Of a stretch of 64,000 nt of DNA, positions 41,856-49,887 are shown piece by piece. A model generated the notes under the pieces. The model was not told the origin of the DNA. It saw nothing but the letters and a program-made list of their open reading frames with translations, and made no database searches. The translations under genes and the position numbers were made by a program. Source of the DNA: Bdellovibrio sp. (GTDB lineage: Bacteria; Bdellovibrionota; Bdellovibrionia; Bdellovibrionales; Bdellovibrionaceae); NCBI GenBank assembly GCA_014376435.1, contig JACMRL010000039.1, positions 1 to 64,000 on the forward strand, read 5' to 3'. Position 1 is the first letter of the stretch. The number at the start of each line of letters is the position of its first letter.

Positions 41856-41926
41856 GTATGTACTTTTTTGGATACTTGTCCAAAAAAGTACATACTTTAT
41901 TTGACACCCCTCCAAAAAAGTACATA
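41856..41926. repeat. Inverted repeat plus third half-site upstream of the AAA ATPase
   Basis: GTATGTACTTTTTTGGA (41856-41872) and TCCAAAAAAGTACATAC (41879-41895) are perfect 17-bp arms around a 6-nt loop. A third copy, TCCAAAAAAGTACATA, lies at 41911-41926 between the -35 and -10 elements. The arrangement fits an operator with extra half-site, or the end of a mobile cassette. Confidence 0.75.
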
Positions 41927-41930
41927 TACT
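41901..41930 (+). promoter_or_regulatory. Promoter of the first AAA ATPase, probably leaderless
   Basis: TTGACA (41901-41906) and TATACT (41925-41930) are separated by 18 nt. Transcription would begin about 7 nt downstream, at or next to the ATG at 41937. The third repeat copy overlaps this promoter, so a bound repressor would block it. Confidence 0.65.
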
Positions 41931-41936
41931 ATGCAC

Positions 41937-43043
41937 ATGGACCGTTTCATTAAAAAACAAATTTTATTAGATCTTGATGAAAAAATGGTGTTTCTTGCTG
42001 GGCCACGCCAAGTTGGTAAGACGACTCTATCGAAATCACTTTATAAAAAATTTGATTACTTAAATTGGGACAACGATTCAGATCGAAGTCGAATTCTTGC
42101 AAAAGAGTTTTCTCAAGAAAATTTAATTATTTTCGACGAAATTCATAAGTATAAAACCTGGCGAAATTATTTAAAGGGTATTTATGATAAAAAAAACATT
42201 ACGCAAAAAATTCTAGTCACGGGAAGTGCTAAGCTTGACACACTTCGCAAAGGTGGCGATAGCCTGCAAGGTCGGTATCATTTTTTACGCTTGATGCCAC
42301 TAACATTCAATGAATTGAATATGAAATCTGTTAGTGATGCTAAAAATTTATTTGAGCTTTCAGGCTTTCCGGAACCCTATTCGTTTCAGTCAAAAATTAA
42401 AGCCAACCGCTGGTCAAGGCAGTACCGCGAACGGATCGTGCGGCAAGAGGTCTCGTCAAATGAAATGATTCAAGATCTAGCCAATATGGAGATATTATAC
42501 AATCGTATTCCCGACCTGGTCGGCGGGACTCTGTCGATTAATTCTTTAAGTGAAGATATTCAGATTAGCCATAAAACGATTAGTAATTGGATTAATATTT
42601 TCGAAAGACTGTATGGTTTATTTAGATTGGCCCCGTTTGGTTCACCAAAAATAAAGGCATTAAAAAAAACGCAAAAAGTATTTCTATATGATTGGAATGC
42701 AGTTACAGATAATGGCGCCCGCTTCGAAAACTTTCTAGCTGTCCATATTTTAAAATGGGTCTTTTACCAGCAAGACTGCTTCGGACGTAATATCGAACTA
42801 CGCTATTACCGTGATAAATATCACCGTGAAGTGGACTTTGTAATTACTGAAAATAATAAGCCGATTTTTTTTATCGAAGCAAAATATTCAGACGCTGAAG
42901 TATCACCAGCGCTTATTTATTTAAAAAATAAATTTCCTCATGTTAATTCAATGCAATTACATATGAATGGAAAAAAAGATTACGTAAGTCAGCATGGAAT
43001 TAGAGTCACCAATGTCATAAATTACCTGGCAGAGCTTATTTAA
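41937..43043 (+). CDS. AAA ATPase with DUF4143 domain
   Basis: This is a 368-residue ATPase. Walker A is AGPRQVGKTTL (from about residue 21), Walker B is LIIFDEIHKYKTWRNYLK, and a sensor-like VTGSAKLD follows. A helix-turn-helix-like middle (DIQISHKTISNWINIFERL) leads to the DUF4143 C-terminus, where REVDFVI...FFIEAKYSD has the D-x-E-x-K spacing of PD-(D/E)xK-like folds. Another ATG lies at 41931. There is no Shine-Dalgarno, in agreement with a leaderless message. The function of this widespread family is not established; defence, toxin-antitoxin and mobile-element links have been suggested. Confidence 0.85.
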   Translation: MDRFIKKQILLDLDEKMVFLAGPRQVGKTTLSKSLYKKFDYLNWDNDSDRSRILAKEFSQENLIIFDEIHKYKTWRNYLKGIYDKKNITQKILVTGSAKLDTLRKGGDSLQGRYHFLRLMPLTFNELNMKSVSDAKNLFELSGFPEPYSFQSKIKANRWSRQYRERIVRQEVSSNEMIQDLANMEILYNRIPDLVGGTLSINSLSEDIQISHKTISNWINIFERLYGLFRLAPFGSPKIKALKKTQKVFLYDWNAVTDNGARFENFLAVHILKWVFYQQDCFGRNIELRYYRDKYHREVDFVITENNKPIFFIEAKYSDAEVSPALIYLKNKFPHVNSMQLHMNGKKDYVSQHGIRVTNVINYLAELI

Positions 43044-43049
43044 CATTTA

Positions 43050-43072
43050 CATAAATGAAGAAGTCATTTATG
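43050..43072. repeat. 9-bp inverted repeat upstream of gpx
   Basis: CATAAATGA (43050-43058) and TCATTTATG (43064-43072) are perfect complements around AGAAG, ending 8 nt before the gpx ATG. It may be an operator or an RNA hairpin that blocks the gpx start; no T-run follows. Confidence 0.5.
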
Positions 43073-43080
43073 GTTACGGC

Positions 43081-43578
43081 ATGGCAAAAGAAAAAAACTC
43101 ATTCTTCGATTACACAGTAAAAGCAACCAACGGCTCTTCATACGAACTAGGCCAACATAAAGATAAAGTTGTCTTAGTGGTTAACGTCGCAAGTAAATGC
43201 GGATTCACTCCTCAATATGCTGGTTTAGAAGAAGTCTACCAAATGGAGAAAGGGAAGCCTTTTACAATTCTGGGTTTTCCATGCAACCAGTTTGGTTCAC
43301 AAGAACCAGGCTCTAATGAAGAAATTCAAAGTTTTTGCTCTTTAAACTACGGTGTCACATTTCCCGTTTTGGGAAAAGTAGATGTAAACGGAGAAAATGC
43401 AGACCCGCTTTACAAACATTTAAAAGAAAATGCGCCCGGTTTATTAGGTACCGAGATGATTAAATGGAATTTTACCAAATTTTTGGTCGGGCGCGATGGT
43501 CAGGTAATAAAACGTTATGCGCCCACAACTGACCCAAAAGATATCGTTAGCGATATCGAACAAGCTTTAAAGGCTTAA
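43081..43578 (+). CDS. gpx: Glutathione peroxidase-family thiol peroxidase
   Basis: The 165-residue cytoplasmic peroxidase has VNVASKCGFTPQYAGLE with the peroxidatic Cys, ILGFPCNQFGSQEPG with the resolving-Cys region and Gln, and KWNFTKFLV with the catalytic Trp/Asn. It is a Cys type, likely thioredoxin-dependent rather than glutathione-dependent, as for most bacterial members. It sits between two convergent AAA/DUF4143 genes. No ribosome site is evident, and a 9-bp inverted repeat precedes the start. Confidence 0.93.
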   Translation: MAKEKNSFFDYTVKATNGSSYELGQHKDKVVLVVNVASKCGFTPQYAGLEEVYQMEKGKPFTILGFPCNQFGSQEPGSNEEIQSFCSLNYGVTFPVLGKVDVNGENADPLYKHLKENAPGLLGTEMIKWNFTKFLVGRDGQVIKRYAPTTDPKDIVSDIEQALKA

Positions 43579-43601
43579 TAAAAATATTTGATATCAGTTT
43601 T

Positions 43602-44771
43602 TTAAGTTAAACCAATTTCAGCAAGTCCGCGCTGCCACGGTAAAAAAGAAATACCATCTTTGATAAATGCAGCGCTGTCTTGGCTTAAAATATAATACTC
43701 AGATTTTAAGCCCGTCTCTTTTGCAAAGCGCGAAAGGCCCACAAAACTTTCATTTGAGATATTATTCGTAGATTTAATTTCAATAAAAACCCTCGGTAAC
43801 CCCGGGCGGTCGATAATAACATCGATTTCAAAATCATCTTTCGTTCTTAAATAAAATATTTGCCAGTCCGGCTGATTATACTGAATAAGCCTTGTGATTT
43901 CTTGAATAATAAACGATTCAAATAACTGCCCATACTCATAGTTTGCTTCAGTAATCCGAATAGAAAGTCTTCTCGATAGCGCCCGGACAACGCCATTATC
44001 GAAAAAATAGAACTTTGGATTTTGATTTTGTCTTTTACGTAAAGATTCATGAAAAGGTAAAAGCCTGAAGCCAACATATGTTTCTTCAAGGATATCAAAA
44101 TAACTTTTAATAGTTGGTGACTCAACTCCGATATCTTTTGCGATTTTTGAGTAGTTAATAATTTTTCCATTTGTCTGTGCAGCAACTTCTAAAAAATTTG
44201 TGAACGGTTGTAAATTTCTAACAAGTTGCTCAGCAACGATTTCTTCTTTTAAATATGTATTTGCATAGCTTCGTAAGTATTTAGTTTTTTCATCATCAGC
44301 TAAATTCAAATTTTTAGGAAGAGTACCCCACTGCAATGCTGACATCAGGTCAAAATTGCTACCTAGCTCTTGTGACGTAAACGGGAATAAATTATAAACG
44401 AAAGCACGTCCAGCTAGTAAGTTAGCCTGACCACGCTTTAGTTTTCGCGCACTTGAACCCGTTAGCGCAAACAGAAAATGCCCATTCTCAATTTCAGAGT
44501 GAATAACATCTAGCAGTTTGGGTACTTTTTGTATTTCATCAATAATGACCCATTTTTTAAACGGCGTATCTTTTTTGATTTTCAATAAAATATGAGATAA
44601 TTGATCTGGGTTTTTCGCAAACTGGTATTCCGTTTGCGAACTCAACAAATTGAAATAAGTATGCTCATCAGGGCTAAAAAAGCTCTTTAAAAGAGTTGAT
44701 TTGCCTGTTCCTCGCGCGCCAAATACAAAAAAGCTGTTTGATTTCGATAGTTTACATATTCTTGATATCAT
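43602..44771 (-). CDS. Second AAA ATPase with DUF4143 domain
   Basis: This 389-residue relative of the gene at 41937 has Walker A FGARGTGKSTLL (about 18-28), Walker B KWVIIDEIQKVPKLLD, the sensor LTGSSARKLKRG, and AGRAFVYNLFPFTSQELG. The DUF4143 C-terminus contains DFEIDVIID... VFIEIKSTN, again a D-x-E-x-K pattern. The two copies differ strongly, so they are not a recent duplication. It is convergent with gpx and has its own operator-like promoter. Function is not established. Confidence 0.85.
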   Translation of the reverse strand: MISRICKLSKSNSFFVFGARGTGKSTLLKSFFSPDEHTYFNLLSSQTEYQFAKNPDQLSHILLKIKKDTPFKKWVIIDEIQKVPKLLDVIHSEIENGHFLFALTGSSARKLKRGQANLLAGRAFVYNLFPFTSQELGSNFDLMSALQWGTLPKNLNLADDEKTKYLRSYANTYLKEEIVAEQLVRNLQPFTNFLEVAAQTNGKIINYSKIAKDIGVESPTIKSYFDILEETYVGFRLLPFHESLRKRQNQNPKFYFFDNGVVRALSRRLSIRITEANYEYGQLFESFIIQEITRLIQYNQPDWQIFYLRTKDDFEIDVIIDRPGLPRVFIEIKSTNNISNESFVGLSRFAKETGLKSEYYILSQDSAAFIKDGISFLPWQRGLAEIGLT

Positions 44772-44779
44772 ACTTTAAA

Positions 44780-44817
44780 ATAGTACGACATATTTATAGT
44801 ATAGTCAATATATGTCG
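44780..44817 (-). promoter_or_regulatory. Promoter with flanking inverted repeat for the second AAA ATPase
   Basis: On the minus strand TTGACT (44808-44803) and TACTAT (44785-44780) are 17 nt apart, placing the start 2-3 nt before the ATG. CGACATAT (44786-44793) and ATATGTCG (44810-44817) are perfect arms that flank the -35 box and abut the -10 box. The layout mirrors that at 41856-41930. Confidence 0.65.
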
Positions 44818-45009
44818 CCCTTGCTTGACGAAGTTCGCTCCCTGTTTAGATCCACGTGAACAATGTTTCTTCGCACCAAAGTGAAACAAATAACGTATTT
44901 TTAACGATCGAAGAAGCTTTAAAAGCATAAGTATCTCACTTTAGTACGCGAAGCGTTTCAAGTTAAGACATGGTTCGCTTTTTGAATATCTCTGTTACAA
45001 GAGGTGTTT

Positions 45010-45495
45010 ATGAAATCGATTAATTTATATGTTTTGTCTGCAGTTGTTTCTTTCACGGTTGCCCAGGTTGCCACGGCAGCTTCAACAACTCGATCAGACA
45101 TCAAAGATTTCAATTACGTGTGTATGCACATCACCAAGCCTGAAGCCTTAGTTTTTAAAACAACTTCTCCGCAAAAAATCTGGAGAACATCTATTAATGC
45201 GAACGGCGAAATCAAAAAAGACCGCGCAATGCAATTAGGCCAAATTCAAATCAACGCTCAAAACTTAAAAGATAAAAGTAAAGTAGCTACATTCAAAGCT
45301 GATATGGCCGTAGGTTACCAAATCAAAGGTTTATTCGAGCAAGACACTGACGGCGAACTTCCATTAACAGTGGTATCAAGCTATTTACCAGACGGAATCA
45401 CTGGATCAATCAAAGACCACTACAACTGTGAACTACAACAAGAAAAAACAACCCATTTAGGTTCTGCAGCGACTGTAAAATCTAACGAAAACTAA
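45010..45495 (+). CDS. Exported protein, unknown function
   Basis: The 161-residue protein has a signal peptide (MKSINLYVLSAVVSFTVAQ, cleavage near ATAA) and a beta-rich mature part with two Cys (YVCMH and YNCEL) that could form a disulfide. ATG 45010 is supported by GAGGTG 4 nt upstream; a GTG is in frame at 45004. No family is recognised. It ends with a strong terminator and is convergent with recA. The 238 bases before it carry the ATPase promoter and a short open stretch (44860-44930) with no good start. Confidence 0.55.
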   Translation: MKSINLYVLSAVVSFTVAQVATAASTTRSDIKDFNYVCMHITKPEALVFKTTSPQKIWRTSINANGEIKKDRAMQLGQIQINAQNLKDKSKVATFKADMAVGYQIKGLFEQDTDGELPLTVVSSYLPDGITGSIKDHYNCELQQEKTTHLGSAATVKSNEN

Positions 45496-45517
45496 ATTAA
45501 AAATTTATTTCAAACAT

Positions 45518-45553
45518 AAAAAAACCCGAGTAGCCAAAACTACCCGGGTTTTT
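45518..45553. terminator. Bidirectional intrinsic terminator
   Basis: AAAAACCCG-A-GTAG pairs with CTAC-C-CGGGTTTTT around CCAAAA. A-runs and T-runs flank both sides, so it can terminate both the exported-protein gene (plus) and recA transcripts (minus, where the mismatch becomes G-U). Confidence 0.85.
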
Positions 45554-45570
45554 AATTTCTACCGCATGAA

Positions 45571-45595
45571 TCTGACGGACACGATGTCCGTCAGA
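45571..45595. repeat. 11-bp perfect hairpin downstream of recA
   Basis: TCTGACGGACA (45571-45581) and TGTCCGTCAGA (45585-45595) are perfect arms around CGA. It lies between the recA stop and the terminator. It lacks a T-run and may protect the recA 3' end. Confidence 0.55.
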
Positions 45596-45658
45596 AGCGA
45601 GAGTATGAAAGCAGCAGCTCTACTAGGCACGAAGCCTGTGCCACCAACTTCGCAACTA

Positions 45659-46807
45659 CTAATTCAGCTCTTCCTTACCAGCCTTAGTCGGAGCAGCTTT
45701 CTTAGACTTCTTTGGAACATCAAGCTCAATCGATGCATCGCCCGCAACAGATTCAGAAACAGCGTCAGTCATTAATAACTTACCGATTCCATTTTTAGCT
45801 AAAATCGCCGCGCGAAGTTCTTCCATTATCGCTGGATTTGCCTTGAAATATTCTTTTGCTTGATCGCGACCTTGCCCTAAGCGCTCACCTTTGTATGAGT
45901 ACCAAGAACCTGATTTTTCAACCATGTTTGCAGTGGTCGCTAAATCTAAGATATCGCCTTCAGCCGAAATACCTTCACCGTACATTAAGTCGAATTCGAC
46001 TTTAGTGAATGGCGCTGCCATTTTATTTTTCACAACTTTTACAGTTGTTCTGTTACCCGTTACTTCTTCACCATTTTTGATGGCGCCGATACGACGAACA
46101 TCTAAACGAACTGAAGCGTAGAACTTTAACGCGTTACCGCCGGTAGTTGTTTCAGGATTACCGAACATCACACCAATTTTCATACGGATCTGATTGATAA
46201 AAATAACTAAAGTTTTTGAACGATTGATCGACGCAGTTAATTTACGTAAAGCTTGAGACATTAAACGAGCTTGTAGGCCCATGTGAGAATCTCCCATCTC
46301 GCCTTCGATTTCTGCACGCGGAGTTAGAGCCGCCACTGAATCGATCACTAATACGTCGATTGCGCCCGAACGAACAAGTGTTTCAGTGATTTCTAAAGCT
46401 TGCTCACCATTATCTGGTTGAGAGATTAAAAGATCTTCTGTGTTCACACCTAATTTACGAGCGTAATTTACGTCAAGTGCGTGTTCTGCATCGATGAATG
46501 CTACAACACCACCTTTTTTCTGCGCTTGCGCGATTGCAGATAAGGCTAAAGTTGTTTTACCAGAAGACTCTGGGCCAAAAATTTCAATGATGCGTCCTTT
46601 TGGGTAACCACCAATGCCCAAAGCGATATCTAATGATAATGCGCCTGAGGGAATTACTTCGACTTCGCCGTGCATTTGTTCGCCGGCATTCAATCGCATG
46701 ATTGAACCTTTACCGAATTGCTTTTCGATCGTGCTTAAAGCTAGATCGAGAGCTTTCATTCTTTCGCCTTGGACTTTTGCTTCTGCTTGCGTTTGATTTA
46801 CTGCCAT
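45659..46807 (-). CDS. recA: Recombinase RecA
   Basis: RecA forms filaments on single-stranded DNA for strand exchange and SOS activation. The motifs [13 protein letters not shown] (Walker A), [10 protein letters not shown] (Walker B), [16 protein letters not shown] and [30 protein letters not shown] are as expected. The C-terminal tail is long and ends in a Lys-rich stretch ([17 protein letters not shown]) rather than the usual acidic one. AGGAG lies 6 nt before the ATG. No TTACN3GTAA-type LexA box, reported for Bdellovibrio, was seen immediately upstream. pncC precedes it. Confidence 0.98.
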   Translation of the reverse strand: MAVNQTQAEAKVQGERMKALDLALSTIEKQFGKGSIMRLNAGEQMHGEVEVIPSGALSLDIALGIGGYPKGRIIEIFGPESSGKTTLALSAIAQAQKKGGVVAFIDAEHALDVNYARKLGVNTEDLLISQPDNGEQALEITETLVRSGAIDVLVIDSVAALTPRAEIEGEMGDSHMGLQARLMSQALRKLTASINRSKTLVIFINQIRMKIGVMFGNPETTTGGNALKFYASVRLDVRRIGAIKNGEEVTGNRTTVKVVKNKMAAPFTKVEFDLMYGEGISAEGDILDLATTANMVEKSGSWYSYKGERLGQGRDQAKEYFKANPAIMEELRAAILAKNGIGKLLMTDAVSESVAGDASIELDVPKKSKKAAPTKAGKEELN

Positions 46808-46852
46808 GTTCTCTCCTATTTTTTTCTACGTTTATTTTCTGTTTTAAATTTT

Positions 46853-47350
46853 CTAATGTTTCACATTAATAAAACTTGTTAAATGTTTCACAGCTTCGGC
46901 ACATGCCTGCAGCTGCACTTGTTTCCGATCACCACTCAAGTGATGTTCAAAAACTTTTGTTTCACTTCCTAAGCCAGCCACTGAAATGAAAACCGTGCCC
47001 ACTGGTTTCATCACTGATCCACCATTCGGACCCGCGATCCCTGTGATGGCTATAGCTACTGAAACTTCTAAAGCTTTTACAGCTCCTTCAGCCATCTGCC
47101 ACGCAACCGCTGAACTAACTGCTCCATCTGTTTTTAAAGACTCTTCCGAAACCCCTAAAAACTTCTGTTTTACTTTATTGTCGTAGCTAATAACTGAACC
47201 CATGAAGACATCAGAGACGCCCGCAAGCTCAGTGAAAAGACTAGACAAAAGTCCACCCGTGCAGCTTTCAGCAAAACCCACCGTAAGTTTCTTGTCACGC
47301 AGTACTGTCGTGGCTTTTACGATAAATGTTGATAAGGTCAGATGATTCAT
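46853..47350 (-). CDS. pncC: CinA C-terminal (PncC) nicotinamide-nucleotide amidase
   Basis: The 165-residue protein is the stand-alone CinA C-terminal domain. GFAESCTGGLLSSLFTELAGVSDVF and VAIAITGIAGPNGGSVMKPVGTVFI contain the catalytic Ser/Lys and glycine-rich blocks. It deamidates NMN in pyridine-nucleotide recycling. It lies between pgpA and recA, the classic cinA-recA order, 46 nt upstream of recA. The short TACATATGTA palindrome in the pgpA-pncC gap may be regulatory. Confidence 0.92.
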   Translation of the reverse strand: MNHLTLSTFIVKATTVLRDKKLTVGFAESCTGGLLSSLFTELAGVSDVFMGSVISYDNKVKQKFLGVSEESLKTDGAVSSAVAWQMAEGAVKALEVSVAIAITGIAGPNGGSVMKPVGTVFISVAGLGSETKVFEHHLSGDRKQVQLQACAEAVKHLTSFINVKH

Positions 47351-47396
47351 TTCTGCTCTACTTTCATATAACTTACATATGTATAATGTGTGTAAA

Positions 47397-47888
47397 TTAC
47401 CCGGCTGTCAAAGTAGTAATTTGCACACCTAGCCAATTAGTCTGGGTATAGAGTAACTGCATTATAACGCTGCCTATTATTCCGGCGGCGATGTCATCAA
47501 TCATGACGCCAAAACCACCTTTTACTTTGCGATCTAGGTTTCTAATGGGAGGCGGCTTCAAGATATCTAAAAATCTGAAAACTACAAATCCAATCACGGC
47601 GCTTTGCCAAGTCAGCGGAAGCCAAACCATCGTAATTAAATATCCAACGACTTCATCAATCACAATTTCTTGCGCATCATGCGTATTTGAATAGGTAACG
47701 TACGCCTGCGCGGCCGCAACTCCCACCGGAATTAATAACAAAGTGATCGCCATGTAAGTAAATGAACCCAACTGCGAAAGTAAATACCACAGCGGAATTG
47801 TGGCCAAAGTGCCCATCGTGCCCGGAGCGTATTTTGATTTACCGATATTAAAAAAAGTAGCTGTAAGAAGAAGTATTTTTTGCATCAT
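47397..47888 (-). CDS. pgpA: Phosphatidylglycerophosphatase A
   Basis: This integral membrane enzyme removes phosphate from phosphatidylglycerol phosphate. Diagnostic blocks are YAPGTMGTLATIPLW, VIDEVVGYLI, FRFLDILKPPPIRNLDRKVKGGFGVMIDDIAAG. It has about four helices and 163 residues. It heads a pgpA-pncC-recA run and is divergent from the lipoprotein at 47991. The window also encodes PssA, another phospholipid step. Confidence 0.93.
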   Translation of the reverse strand: MMQKILLLTATFFNIGKSKYAPGTMGTLATIPLWYLLSQLGSFTYMAITLLLIPVGVAAAQAYVTYSNTHDAQEIVIDEVVGYLITMVWLPLTWQSAVIGFVVFRFLDILKPPPIRNLDRKVKGGFGVMIDDIAAGIIGSVIMQLLYTQTNWLGVQITTLTAG

Positions 47889-47990
47889 AAGGGCTCTAGC
47901 TTAGTCCTCAGCTCGAGTGACGCACAAGAATTAATTTTTAAATTGTTCTTCTTCATAATATAGGCAAGGTTAACCAAAAAGAGGCGAAAT

Positions 47991-48920
47991 ATGAAAAAAT
48001 TAATTCTTAAAAATCTATTTGTTTTTGCATTAATCTTAGCCAGCAGTGCTTGCGCAAAAATTGAAGACGCCACAAAAGAAGATGCCCTAATTAATGTAGT
48101 TAAATCAGCTCTTTTTGAAGCCAACCGAACGGCGGCGGCAGATGAAAACGGAGCCGTCGGCGCAAACGCAATGATGAGCATGGCCGTAACAATCGATTCA
48201 TCTGTGCGCTCCCTAGCAGCCTGCAGTCACACCGGTTTTACGTGTGTCGGTACGCTTCGAGATGTTTTATGGAATGGTTGCACAACGGCCACTGCAGCCT
48301 TAACTGGTGGATGGAAAGAAGAATACAATACAAATGCTTGTTGTACTTCTTTTGGTAACAGTTGTTTCGTAAAACGCGTCAGCGCAACTAGCGGAAGCAC
48401 CACAACTTTTGCAGGTGGAAATTATCTTATTACTTCATCAGAAAATCACACCACTTATTCTCCGAGTAACGTGACGATCACGGGCAGTAATGGCGTAACG
48501 ACGGTCAAGGGCGCCATCGGCGATCGCTCGGTTACAATCAACGGTTTACACCGCATCGCTAAGACCAAAGAAGGTGAAGTTATTTTTGATCACTCATTAC
48601 GTTCCACCGTTGCACTAACATTAGCAGGTTCACGCGCAAGTGGAACACGAGTTGTTACCAGCGGAGCAATCGAAGTATTTCATAACACTGCCGCTTACAC
48701 TGCGCTTTCAACTTTCAGTAACCTTGATCCAGTTAAATGGGAAACCCCATCTTGCTGTTACCCAACGAATGGTACAATTTCTACGATTTACACGGGAACT
48801 CAAAGTGGTGCGACAACTATCAAATTTTCACCAGTGACAGTAGCGACCCCTTGCGGATCGGCCGTATTTACAGATTTAGATAATAGAAGCTCTCCGATTT
48901 CTTTGACTCAATGTGAATAA
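47991..48920 (+). CDS. Lipoprotein with pseudopilin-like serine/threonine-rich body
   Basis: The 309-residue protein has a lipobox LASSAC (Cys about 21) and a body rich in Thr, Ser and Gly with several Cys (SHTGFTCVG, NACCTSFGNSC, CCYPTNG), likely paired by disulfides in the periplasm. No family is recognised. GAGGCG lies 6 nt upstream of the ATG. It is divergent from pgpA and convergent with the SPFH gene. The many beta-type repeats of TSGS character suggest a surface role, which is unproven. Confidence 0.55.
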   Translation: MKKLILKNLFVFALILASSACAKIEDATKEDALINVVKSALFEANRTAAADENGAVGANAMMSMAVTIDSSVRSLAACSHTGFTCVGTLRDVLWNGCTTATAALTGGWKEEYNTNACCTSFGNSCFVKRVSATSGSTTTFAGGNYLITSSENHTTYSPSNVTITGSNGVTTVKGAIGDRSVTINGLHRIAKTKEGEVIFDHSLRSTVALTLAGSRASGTRVVTSGAIEVFHNTAAYTALSTFSNLDPVKWETPSCCYPTNGTISTIYTGTQSGATTIKFSPVTVATPCGSAVFTDLDNRSSPISLTQCE

Positions 48921-48942
48921 CCGAGCCAAAGAAATTTAAGAA

Positions 48943-49887
48943 TTATTTTTTTTGCGTAAGGATCGTTTCGGTTTTGCTTAACGCCATCATTTGTTTCATC
49001 GTGCGATCTAAACCTTCATTTGAACCATCTAAGAAAATAACATTTCCTTTTCCTTGTTCGGCAAAATGTTTAATGGCATCAGTCCACATTGAAAATAAAA
49101 TAAATGAGCTATCTAAACCCGCTAAACGCATTTCTTCGGCCGCTAAATGCATACCTTTCGCCACTTCTTGACGAAAAAGCGAAATACCTTGCCCACGTAA
49201 TTGCGAAGCTTGTTTTTCAGCTTCTGCCGAAATCTTAATAGCTAAACCATCTGCTTCGGCCGAACGTGTTTTACGAATCATCATTGCCTGCGCTTCATTT
49301 TCAGCGGCCGCTTTTAAATTGCTTGAGGCTACAACTTGCGCCATCGATTGAATAATTGTTTCATCAAAACTGATATCATTTAATTGAATATCGATTAGGT
49401 GATAGCCCCAGCTTTTTAGATCTTCATCTAATTGATCTTTTACGGCACTGACGATATCGCGGCGTAAACCCAGAATTTCATTCTGACGCTTGGTCGCCAC
49501 GAAACCGCGCACGCTACCTTCAACCGTACGATTTAAAGTCTGCATGAAGCTTCCGAAATCGATAAATTTAAAAGCCACGTCTTTAACTGTTTCTTCCGTT
49601 TGATTAATCACTGAGTATAACAGCATCGCTTTAAAATTAACATTTGCCTGATCTTGCGTAATCGCTTGAAACTGCAATTCGATCGATTGATTCTGAATAG
49701 AAATTTTACGAAATACCACTTCCAAGAACGGGATTTTAAAATTCAGTCCCGGGTAAAGTACACGTCGGTATTTTCCGAACATGGTTAAAACAGCCACGGT
49801 TCCCTGCTGTACCGTTACAAATGCGCCGCCGATGACCGAAAAGATAACGATCAAAACAGCGATTGATATAATTGCGAATGATTCCAT
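48943..49887 (-). CDS. SPFH/Band 7 (stomatin-like) membrane protein
   Basis: The 314-residue protein has one N-terminal membrane helix (about residues 5-26) and a Band 7 domain: TVQQGTVAVLTMFGKYRRVLYPGLNFKIPFLE, then SYHLIDIQLNDISFDE-like strand and a helical ASSNLKAAAENEAQAMMIRKTRSAEADGLAIKISAEAEKQASQLRGQGI tail. These proteins form oligomeric membrane scaffolds. No NfeD partner lies next to it; instead the small one-helix protein directly upstream may act with it. Confidence 0.88.
   Translation of the reverse strand: MESFAIISIAVLIVIFSVIGGAFVTVQQGTVAVLTMFGKYRRVLYPGLNFKIPFLEVVFRKISIQNQSIELQFQAITQDQANVNFKAMLLYSVINQTEETVKDVAFKFIDFGSFMQTLNRTVEGSVRGFVATKRQNEILGLRRDIVSAVKDQLDEDLKSWGYHLIDIQLNDISFDETIIQSMAQVVASSNLKAAAENEAQAMMIRKTRSAEADGLAIKISAEAEKQASQLRGQGISLFRQEVAKGMHLAAEEMRLAGLDSSFILFSMWTDAIKHFAEQGKGNVIFLDGSNEGLDRTMKQMMALSKTETILTQKK

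Noticed and set aside
41683-41925. Intact 80-codon gene on the minus strand overlapping the ATPase promoter
   Set aside because: Its N-terminal part is only translation of the AAGTACATA repeats, and the frame continues past its TAG for 40 more codons. A gene remnant is the better reading.
41937-44771. Insertion sequence carrying the DUF4143 genes
   Set aside because: No transposase gene, no terminal inverted repeats shared by both ends and no clear target-site duplication were seen. The repeats found are promoter-proximal.
47885-48181. 98-codon frame opposite the lipoprotein at 47991
   Set aside because: It is antisense to the signal-peptide region of a well-supported lipoprotein gene and lacks a ribosome site; its composition is that of a shadow frame.
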